Below, one piece after another: positions 1 to 4,376 of a DNA stretch of 7,121 bases. A program made the position numbers and the translations under genes. The stretch is taken from the NCBI GenBank assembly GCA_018263495.1, contig JAANXC010000014.1, forward strand, positions 1 through 7,121. Direction: 5' to 3'. The first letter of the stretch is position 1, and every line of letters starts with the position of its first letter. The DNA comes from Nitrososphaerota archaeon (GTDB taxonomy: Archaea > Thermoproteota > Nitrososphaeria > Nitrososphaerales > Nitrosopumilaceae). Below the pieces are notes generated by a model. That model did not search any database. It was not told the origin of the DNA and was given only the letters and a program-made list of their open reading frames with translations.

Positions 1-93
1 ATCTCTTGGTCCAGAAGACTCGGGTCGCTTTGTTGTTTGAGTTGGTTCAGTAGTTACAGTTGCAGTATTTGCTTCATTTGCGTCGTTTGACAT
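1..93 (-). CDS. Partial hypothetical protein, N-terminal 31 residues only
   Basis: An open frame reads from an ATG at 93-91 down to base 1 with no stop, so the gene continues beyond the left edge. The visible 31 residues are polar, rich in Thr, Asn and Glu, and look disordered (for example NEANTATVTTEPTQTTKRPE). There is no signal peptide or membrane segment. A TATA-like box lies about 25 bases upstream of the ATG, which fits a leaderless archaeal transcript and supports this start. The gene is divergent from the HEAT-repeat gene at 195. The fragment is too short and low in complexity to name a family. A low-complexity N-terminal tail ahead of a folded domain is the simplest reading. That the gene is real is inferred from the promoter and the open frame. 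Confidence 0.6.
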   Translation of the reverse strand, partial: MSNDANEANTATVTTEPTQTTKRPESSGPRD

Positions 94-111
94 AGGGCAA
101 TTATGATTTGG

Positions 112-122
112 TATAATTTAAA
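112..122 (-). promoter_or_regulatory. Probable TATA box for the partial gene at 1-93
   Basis: Read on the minus strand this is TTTAAATTATA, centred about 24 bases upstream of the A of the ATG at 93. That spacing is what an archaeal TATA box has from its transcription start, so the mRNA would start at or next to the start codon. Confidence 0.55.
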
Positions 123-163
123 CCTAAAATTGTTGATCTGGTAAAACAATCATTAATTGAAAT

Positions 164-173
164 TTTTACATAC
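164..173 (+). promoter_or_regulatory. Possible TATA box for the HEAT-repeat gene
   Basis: The sequence TTTTACATAC is centred about 26 bases upstream of the ATG at 195, consistent with a leaderless transcript. The match to the archaeal TATA consensus is moderate. It shares a short divergent intergenic region (94-194) with the promoter of the left-edge gene. Confidence 0.4.
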
Positions 174-194
174 TTTGCAATTACTTTCTTGTTA

Positions 195-635
195 ATGAAC
201 GAATCTGCTAGAATTTATCAAATTCTAGATTCTGGCTCAAAGAAAGATAAAATCAGAGTTTTAGAATCTTTAAGCCAATCCAGCGATCAAGAAACTGTCA
301 ACAAAATAATATCAAAACTTGATGATTCGGAAATAGAAGTAAGGGGTGAAGCATTTAGCTCTCTTTTCCTTAACAAAAATGATATATCTGAATTTTTGAT
401 TGACGCACTAGGTTCAGAAAATAAAAACGTCAAGGCATTTTCAGCTTTGGTGTTAGCTAATAGAGGTGATGTAAATGCAATGCCGGCCCTTGAATTACTA
501 GTAGACGAAATTTTTCTTTCTGGCACTGCAGAAAGGGCAAAACAACAGGTGGTTGAATCCTGTGCTTTAGGCGCATTACAATATCTTAGAGCATATTGCC
601 TACGTAAAGGATATGGTGGACCGGAAGGGATTTGA
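195..635 (+). CDS. Small HEAT-repeat-like protein
   Basis: A 146-residue soluble protein built of helical repeats of about 30 residues, with hydrophobic spacing typical of HEAT or PBS-lyase-type repeats. Units are roughly residues 6-28, 33-60, 65-91 and 93-132 (for example EVRGEAFSSLFL, NVKAFSALVLANRG, VESCALGALQYLR). Such proteins usually act as protein-binding scaffolds, and no catalytic motif is visible. I chose the ATG at 195 rather than the in-frame TTG at 189 because it fits the TATA box at 164-173 and is the stronger codon. The last seven residues (YGGPEGI) and the TGA stop lie inside the antisense tRNA-Ala gene at 614-690. The C-terminus is therefore shaped by tRNA sequence, and the two genes are transcribed towards each other. 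Family assignment is by repeat pattern only, and the partner protein is unknown. Confidence 0.72.
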   Translation: MNESARIYQILDSGSKKDKIRVLESLSQSSDQETVNKIISKLDDSEIEVRGEAFSSLFLNKNDISEFLIDALGSENKNVKAFSALVLANRGDVNAMPALELLVDEIFLSGTAERAKQQVVESCALGALQYLRAYCLRKGYGGPEGI

Positions 636-690
636 ACCCTTGACCTCACCCATGCCATGGGCGCATCCTACCAGGCTGAACGACCGGCCC
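614..690 (-). tRNA. tRNA-Ala, anticodon GGC, CCA encoded
   Basis: The minus strand folds as a complete cloverleaf. The acceptor GGGCCGG pairs with CCGGTCC and includes the G3-U70 wobble that is the alanine identity element; the discriminator base is A. The D-loop is AGCCTGGTA. The anticodon stem CGCCC/GGGTG carries the loop ATGGCAT, giving anticodon GGC. The T-arm is AAGGG-TTCAAAT-CCCTT. The mature part is 690-617 (74 nt), and CCA follows directly in the DNA at 616-614. There is no intron. The 3' part overlaps the end of the opposite-strand HEAT-repeat gene by 22 bases. It reads GCC and, by wobble, GCU codons. Confidence 0.95.
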
Positions 691-708
691 AATGAAAACC
701 AGCATGTG

Positions 709-716
709 TTTATACC
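709..716 (-). promoter_or_regulatory. TATA box for tRNA-Ala
   Basis: On the minus strand this reads GGTATAAA, about 19-26 bases upstream of the mature tRNA 5' end at 690. This is the expected archaeal spacing with little or no 5' leader. It means the tRNA has its own promoter although it follows the HemA-like gene on the same strand. Confidence 0.6.
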
Positions 717-762
717 TTTTAGGATTTCTAATTGATTTCTAACTATGCCCTAACTAAGAATT

Positions 763-1866
763 CTAAACAACACGCTTCATCGTTGCCTCAATAATTGGAA
801 TTTCTGGATGAACCATTTCTTCTGCAGCAGAAGCTGCATTATTTCTTTTCTTTGTATTTTCTTCTAACATCTCATTAATTTGAGATGGATTTACTAGTTT
901 TATTTTTTTAATAGTAGCTATTTGTTCATCAACTGTTCTCGGCTCTGATAAATCCATTATCAACGTCCCTTTCTTTTTATTATTCATAATTTTCTCAATT
1001 TTCTTAAAAGTAATTAGGAAAGCATCAGCAGTGGTTGCAACAAAGATAATGTCAAATTTGTCAAAACCTAACATAGCATCATTAAATTCTATAGGTTTTC
1101 CGCCTAATATTTTAGAAAAACCAGTGGCTCGTTCAATTGTCATACTGGTAACCTCAAATGCATAATTATTTTTATTAAGAGTTTTAGCAACCATGCCAGC
1201 TGTTTCACCCGTACCTATAAGCAGAATTTTCTTCGAACCAACATTATCCATGGCTTCTTCAGCAAGTTTCACGGACATATCTCCAATTGATATTACTTCT
1301 TTACCAATTTTGGTAGTGTTTCTAATATTTGCTGCAACATGTAAAATGGTATCAAACAATTTATCCAATATTTTACCAGAAGTTTTAGCTTCTTTTGCAA
1401 TTGATATAGATTTTTTTATCTCTTCAACAATTTCTTCTTTTCCTACAACTAGCGAGTCCAAACCAGACGCTAGTCTTAGAAGATGATCATAAACATCAGC
1501 GTCTTTGTAAATCTCTAGAGTTTGGTCCCAGTGATCAAGATCAAATTGGTTTAGTTCTACTAGCGATGACCAAGTTGATAAGATCTTACTTACATCAAGT
1601 TTTTTTCCTTGCATCTTTGCCGGAGATCCGTCAGTTTCGAAGTTTCGTCTCGCATCAGGTATTTCTCCCGCTTGTATACCACCGACAGTAAAAACTTCAA
1701 CCCTACTAGCAGTCTGAATAATTACACATTCCGACACATCAGCATTTTCTATAAAAGATTTGCATGCAGCAGTAACATCTTTGAATGAAAAATTTGTTAA
1801 TTTATGAAGCGGAATATTCTTAAAAGTAATTCTTGCATTCATGATTTGAAAATTATTTTCAGTCAA
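763..1866 (-). CDS. Glutamyl-tRNA reductase (HemA) homologue, probably not catalytically active
   Basis: A 367-residue member of the glutamyl-tRNA reductase family. In active enzymes HemA reduces Glu-tRNA to glutamate-1-semialdehyde, the first step of tetrapyrrole synthesis. The N-terminal domain (about 9-160) has the family pattern (NARITFKN, ECVIIQTASRVEVF, HLLRLASGLDSLVVG). A Rossmann NADPH domain follows with an intact glycine-rich loop GTGETAG (218-224) and DLSEPRTVDE (305-314). Key residues are lost. The catalytic Cys of QTCNR is Ala53 and the Asn is Ser54, while the GExQIxGQ motif reads GKEEIVEE (142-149). Residues 62-90 form a longer loop than usual. The protein ends at about the point where the C-terminal dimerisation helices would begin. 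Start is TTG at 1866, with a Shine-Dalgarno-like AAGGT eight bases upstream; an internal ATG at 1842 (residue 9) is the alternative. It lies 13 bases after the Ala/Glu-rich gene and is probably co-transcribed. Family membership is clear, but function as HemA is doubtful. Confidence 0.88.
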   Translation of the reverse strand: MTENNFQIMNARITFKNIPLHKLTNFSFKDVTAACKSFIENADVSECVIIQTASRVEVFTVGGIQAGEIPDARRNFETDGSPAKMQGKKLDVSKILSTWSSLVELNQFDLDHWDQTLEIYKDADVYDHLLRLASGLDSLVVGKEEIVEEIKKSISIAKEAKTSGKILDKLFDTILHVAANIRNTTKIGKEVISIGDMSVKLAEEAMDNVGSKKILLIGTGETAGMVAKTLNKNNYAFEVTSMTIERATGFSKILGGKPIEFNDAMLGFDKFDIIFVATTADAFLITFKKIEKIMNNKKKGTLIMDLSEPRTVDEQIATIKKIKLVNPSQINEMLEENTKKRNNAASAAEEMVHPEIPIIEATMKRVV

Positions 1867-1874
1867 TTCATGTT

Positions 1875-1879
1875 ACCTT
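1875..1879 (-). promoter_or_regulatory. Ribosome binding site deciding the TTG start of the HemA homologue
   Basis: Read on the minus strand the site is AAGGT (within AAAAGGTAAC), eight bases before the TTG at 1866. It lies in the 13-base gap after the upstream stop codon. An ATG at 1871 in another frame gives only ATG-AAT-TGA-type reading, and a TGA in the HemA frame lies upstream, so TTG is the earliest usable start. Confidence 0.5.
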
Positions 1880-2596
1880 TTATTCTCGAAGTGTATCTCT
1901 ACCGCCTTTTGCAGTTCTGAAAACATTCATTCCCATGTTATAGTTGTCATACAAATAATTTAATTTCTTTAGGTCAAGTTTAGCCAGTTCAATTTCCTGC
2001 TGAGTGGCTTCAGGATCGTTCAAAAGTCTATCCAGTTTCTGTTTAGCATCTTCAATTAAATCTGTTAGACCAGTTTCATAATTCGAGCCTCCACCAAATT
2101 CAGGGCTAAGTACATTTTCTGGATTGTATTGTGGTGTTTGATCTTTTGGAGTCTGCACTTTTCTAGTAATCTCTTCTATTTCATCTCCCGTAAGAATAGA
2201 TTTTACTGGTCCAGTGTCCATTAAGAAAAATTCTGGTTCCCCCATTTCTCTTCGAAATATACGATCCTGTTTGCGTTTATCAGAAAATTGTCCTGTCGGT
2301 CTTGCTTCTCCAGCTTCAGCCTTTGCCGCTTCATATTCTGCCTTCCAAACAGCTTCAGATGTTGCCCTTGCCGCTTTTGCTTTTTCCTTTGCCGCTTCAT
2401 ATGCTGCTTCTGTTGCCGCTACCGCTTCCGATGCGGCCACTGCATCTGAAATTGTTGTTGATCTAAGTGTGCCATCATCAGGTTTTGCTTGTTGTGCTTC
2501 TTCCTTTGCCGCTTCGAATTCTGCTTTTGCTACAGCTTCTTCCGCCTGAGCTTCTGAAAGTGTTGATGGTTCTGATTCTTCTTTCTTGTCGGACAC
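1880..2596 (-). CDS. Ala/Glu-rich helical protein with a charged C-terminal domain, function unknown
   Basis: A 238-residue protein I do not recognise. Residues 15-100 are rich in Ala, Glu and Lys and contain three imperfect copies of a helical unit: AVAKAEFEAAKEEAQQAKP (21-39), AVAATEAAYEAAKEKAKAAR (59-78) and AVWKAEYEAAKAEAGEARP (82-100). These are likely long charged helices or coiled coil. Residues 101-175 are basic and then Pro/Gly-rich. Residues 176-222 form a second helical stretch (DLIEDAKQKLDRLL, EIELAKLDLKKLNYLYDNYN). It has no cysteines, signal peptide or membrane helix, so it is probably cytoplasmic. Start is GTG at 2596, supported by a TATA-like box 25 bases upstream (leaderless). 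It is the first gene of an operon with the HemA homologue, which begins 13 bases after its stop, so a partner role is possible but unproven. The repeat part is locally richer in GC than its surroundings. Confidence 0.75.
   Translation of the reverse strand: MSDKKEESEPSTLSEAQAEEAVAKAEFEAAKEEAQQAKPDDGTLRSTTISDAVAASEAVAATEAAYEAAKEKAKAARATSEAVWKAEYEAAKAEAGEARPTGQFSDKRKQDRIFRREMGEPEFFLMDTGPVKSILTGDEIEEITRKVQTPKDQTPQYNPENVLSPEFGGGSNYETGLTDLIEDAKQKLDRLLNDPEATQQEIELAKLDLKKLNYLYDNYNMGMNVFRTAKGGRDTLRE
2320..2528 (-). repeat. Imperfect DNA repeats inside the Ala/Glu-rich gene
   Basis: The 13-base string CCTTTGCCGCTTC (plus strand) occurs exactly at 2320-2332, 2386-2398 and 2503-2515. Each copy is followed by a related stretch (CATATTCTGCCTT, ATATGCTGCTTC, GAATTCTGCTTTT). 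They encode the core EAAK(E/A)(E/K)A of the three protein repeats. The spacings of 66 and 117 bases are multiples of three, so copy number could change without loss of frame. This suggests growth of the gene by internal duplication. Confidence 0.7.
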
Positions 2597-2616
2597 AAAA
2601 ATTAACTAAGTCTGGC

Positions 2617-2625
2617 TAAATTTTA
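2617..2625 (-). promoter_or_regulatory. TATA box for the Ala/Glu-rich gene and HemA-homologue operon
   Basis: On the minus strand this reads TAAAATTTA, centred 25 bases upstream of the GTG at 2596. That fits a leaderless transcript and supports GTG as the start. It lies in the divergent intergenic region 2597-2714 shared with the reductase gene. Confidence 0.55.
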
Positions 2626-2683
2626 ACATTTATCATTCCAAATTCTATTTTTTGTAATATTATAAAAAAATCAAATTAGGCAT

Positions 2684-2694
2684 AACTTATTTTT
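2684..2694 (+). promoter_or_regulatory. Possible TATA box for the FNR-family gene
   Basis: The sequence AACTTATTTTT is centred about 26 bases upstream of the ATG at 2715. The spacing fits a leaderless gene but the match to the consensus is modest. An AT-rich tract at 2655-2670 (TAATATTATAAAAAAA) is an alternative that would give a leader of about 25-30 bases. Confidence 0.4.
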
Positions 2695-2714
2695 GTGAAA
2701 CTTATTAACCACTA

Positions 2715-3584
2715 ATGTCGGATCTAACGGATATGGCTATTGACAAAAAGGCTACTTTGACATACGTTCAATTAATGAAAGAGGATTTAGCAGTTTTTAG
2801 GCTTGTTCCGGAAGATGGTATAATTCCAGATTATGAGACGGGTCAGTTCATTACTCTTGGTATGCCCATACCTAGTGAAGACAATAAGCTTATTCGAAGA
2901 GCATACTCGATCGCTTCACACCCTGAAAATAAAAAATTCATAGAATTGGTAATTAGGTGGGTTAGAAAGCCACTACCAGGTCGTGTAACAACTGCGTTAT
3001 TCAACTCAGGTGAGGGTAGTGAAGTGTCATGGATTCCACCAACTGGTACTGCTCTACAAATTAGTGAAAAGTTAGCGGATGGCAGCAAGGATAACAGAAG
3101 AATTGTTTGTGTAAGTGGTGGAACTGGAATTGCACCATTCATGGCATTTGCTAGACATCTTCATGCAGTAGGTGATCATAGACAGCTTATCTGCTTACAT
3201 GGTTCTAGCTATGTTGACGAATTAAGCTATAAGGATGAGTTGACTGCTCTGGATCAAGAAAGTATAGACAGAGGTCCTGACAAATGGAACTTCAAATACA
3301 GAGCCGCGATTAGCAGACCTCAAGAATGGTTCAATAGGTCATGGACCGGTCAAACAGGAAGGGTTGAACAATTTTTAAAACCAACTGATAGTGGCAGATC
3401 ACCTCTTGAAGAACTAGTTGGGGAAAAAATAACTCCGCAAAATACAATTTTTTACGTTTGTGGTTGGCAGGGAACAGTTGATGGTGTTTTGAATTATGTA
3501 CGTCCACTTGGATTTCTATTAGAAAAAGAAAAAGACAAATCCAAAGACGGAAACTTTTCCGTAAAGTTTGAATCATACGGCTAA
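2715..3584 (+). CDS. FAD/NAD(P)H oxidoreductase, ferredoxin-NADP reductase family
   Basis: A 289-residue soluble flavoprotein of the plant/bacterial-type ferredoxin-NADP(+) reductase superfamily, which moves electrons between NAD(P)H and a one-electron carrier. The N-terminal beta-barrel FAD domain (about 12-120) carries the FAD motif RAYSIAS (62-68) and GRVTTAL (89-95) at the flavin phosphate site. The NAD(P) domain (about 127-289) carries SGGTGIAPFMAF (134-145), the strand-turn ISRP (199-202) and the C-terminal VCG (248-250), which positions the nicotinamide. No iron-sulphur cysteine cluster is attached, so the acceptor (ferredoxin or other) is a separate protein not seen here. Length is a little above the usual 250-270. 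The ATG at 2715 is supported by upstream TATA spacing. It is divergent from the Ala/Glu-rich gene and followed 41 bases later by tRNA-Pro. Physiological direction and partner are not shown by sequence. Confidence 0.88.
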   Translation: MSDLTDMAIDKKATLTYVQLMKEDLAVFRLVPEDGIIPDYETGQFITLGMPIPSEDNKLIRRAYSIASHPENKKFIELVIRWVRKPLPGRVTTALFNSGEGSEVSWIPPTGTALQISEKLADGSKDNRRIVCVSGGTGIAPFMAFARHLHAVGDHRQLICLHGSSYVDELSYKDELTALDQESIDRGPDKWNFKYRAAISRPQEWFNRSWTGQTGRVEQFLKPTDSGRSPLEELVGEKITPQNTIFYVCGWQGTVDGVLNYVRPLGFLLEKEKDKSKDGNFSVKFESYG

Positions 3585-3590
3585 AATAAC

Positions 3591-3603
3591 TAAAAAAATA
3601 ATA
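3591..3603 (+). promoter_or_regulatory. Possible TATA box for tRNA-Pro
   Basis: An AT-rich tract (TAAAAAAATAATA) is centred about 29 bases upstream of the tRNA 5' end at 3626. The position suits an archaeal promoter but composition is the only support, and readthrough from the reductase gene is also possible. Confidence 0.35.
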
Positions 3604-3625
3604 CTGCTGAATTTAATCTACTTTT

Positions 3626-3699
3626 GGGAACGTAGGTTAGCTTGGTATACTGCCAGCCTCGGGTGCTGGAGATCATGGGTTCAACTCCCATCGTTCCCA
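3626..3699 (+). tRNA. tRNA-Pro, anticodon CGG
   Basis: A complete cloverleaf. The acceptor GGGAACG pairs with CGTTCCC, discriminator A. The D-arm is GGTT-AGCTTGGTA-TACT, with a U13-U22 mismatch of the kind I recall from archaeal tRNA-Pro. The anticodon stem CCAGC/GCTGG carries the loop CTCGGGT, giving anticodon CGG followed by G37. The T-arm is ATGGG-TTCAACT-CCCAT. It is 74 nt with no intron, and the 3' CCA is not encoded (TGA follows). It sits between the reductase and the nucleotidyltransferase genes. Confidence 0.95.
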
Positions 3700-3716
3700 T
3701 GACAAATCAATCATTG

Positions 3717-3724
3717 AAATATGA
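3717..3724 (+). promoter_or_regulatory. Possible TATA box for the nucleotidyltransferase gene
   Basis: The sequence AAATATGA is centred 25 bases upstream of the TTG at 3745, the spacing expected for a leaderless transcript. The surrounding 45 bases are generally AT-rich, so the call is weak. Confidence 0.35.
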
Positions 3725-3744
3725 CTATAATTAATAATGCATGA

Positions 3745-4347
3745 TTGACGATTTGTATCTATCTTGCACATTTGAATCCAATGACAAATGCTCACGTTGA
3801 GATTATTGAAGAGCAAAAAAAAGAAAACAAAGTAGTTGTAATGCCTGTACGTTTTTTAAATGGTGAAAAAGAGATCAACAGCAAAAGTTTTCCATTTAGC
3901 TTTGAAACTAGAAAAAAAATGATTGAATCAGTATTTGGTGACTCAGTGACAGTTTCGTCAAACTATACATTCTTTGCACCATTCAAAAAATATTTTCCGC
4001 CACTCATTTCACCAAAGTCATGGTCATTAAGAAAACAAATCCTGCAGGAAATTGAGGATGATTACTTTACATATACTGGGGACAAGGCAGAGGGTCTCAT
4101 GCTAAAATTATACAGATTAAATCCAAAAGTGGGAACTAGAAAGTCAATATCTGCAACATCGGTAAAAAATGAAATGTATGCAGCAACCCAAGGTGATAAA
4201 TCATCATGGGAAAAATTTGTGCCCTCAAGTGTGGCTAAAATAATCAACGAAAATTGGGAAACAGTCAAAAAATTTGCTTCTGAAGAAGACATGACTACCA
4301 GAGTAGCTGGAATGAAATTTCCGAAAGAAGGCTATAATTCAAAATAG
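3745..4347 (+). CDS. CoaD/NMNAT-superfamily nucleotidyltransferase, divergent
   Basis: A 200-residue protein of the HxGH nucleotidyltransferase superfamily, whose members transfer AMP or CMP to a phosphate substrate (CoA, NAD or FAD precursors, phospholipid heads). The N-terminus IYLAHLNPMTNAHVEII (5-21) aligns with the phosphopantetheine adenylyltransferase motif around T/HxGH. Pro12, Thr14 and His17 are kept, but the family Gly residues at 8 and 16 are Ala. SFETRKKMIESVF (52-64) and the C-terminal ISATSVKNEM (135-144) match the usual substrate helix and the ISSTxxR/K phosphate loop; VPSSVAKIINEN (159-170) is also typical. A middle stretch (80-120) has no obvious counterpart in the 160-residue CoaD. 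Start is TTG at 3745, since an in-frame TGA lies immediately before it and the family motif begins within five residues. The substrate cannot be told. It is not the usual archaeal PPAT or FAD synthetase type. Confidence 0.72.
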   Translation: MTICIYLAHLNPMTNAHVEIIEEQKKENKVVVMPVRFLNGEKEINSKSFPFSFETRKKMIESVFGDSVTVSSNYTFFAPFKKYFPPLISPKSWSLRKQILQEIEDDYFTYTGDKAEGLMLKLYRLNPKVGTRKSISATSVKNEMYAATQGDKSSWEKFVPSSVAKIINENWETVKKFASEEDMTTRVAGMKFPKEGYNSK

Positions 4348-4348
4348 A

Positions 4349-4357
4349 TTAATTATA
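4349..4357 (+). promoter_or_regulatory. TATA box for the ilvE-led operon
   Basis: The sequence ATTAATTAT (within GATTAATTATAGAC) is centred 24 bases upstream of the GTG at 4377, so ilvE is probably leaderless. It begins just after the stop codon of the nucleotidyltransferase gene, giving the aminotransferase and its followers their own promoter. Confidence 0.55.
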
Positions 4358-4376
4358 GACTACTGTTCAAATTTTT

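Noticed and set aside
483..545. The peptide DEIFLSGTA shared by the HEAT protein and IlvE (5118-5144), suggesting gene conversion or a common domain
   Set aside because: The nine residues match exactly, but the codons differ at most synonymous positions and the flanks are unrelated. In IlvE this is a PLP phosphate-binding segment conserved in the family. Coincidence is the simplest explanation.
287..658. Open frame on the minus strand opposite the HEAT-repeat gene
   Set aside because: It begins inside the tRNA-Ala gene and translates tRNA sequence at its start. It has no promoter or family features, and the plus-strand frame has clear helical repeats.
691..762. Frameshift hiding the missing C-terminus of the HemA homologue
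   Set aside because: The 72 bases after the stop are too short for the dimerisation domain, contain several stops in the HemA frame and carry the tRNA promoter instead.
1193..1486. Plus-strand open frame opposite the HemA homologue
   Set aside because: Composition (Ser/Ile/Phe-rich) is what the complement of a Lys/Glu/Asp-rich coding strand gives, and the minus strand has unmistakable GluTR-family motifs.
2214..2549. Plus-strand Ala/Ser-rich frame opposite the Ala/Glu-rich gene, looking like a membrane or cell-wall protein
   Set aside because: It is the mirror of the Ala/Glu repeats on the minus strand. It starts within that gene and lacks a promoter or ribosome site.
3741..3790. ATG at 3741 as start of a gene ahead of the nucleotidyltransferase
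   Set aside because: It is in another frame and does not lead into the conserved NPMTNAH motif. The TTG at 3745 does, with a stop codon immediately before it in frame.
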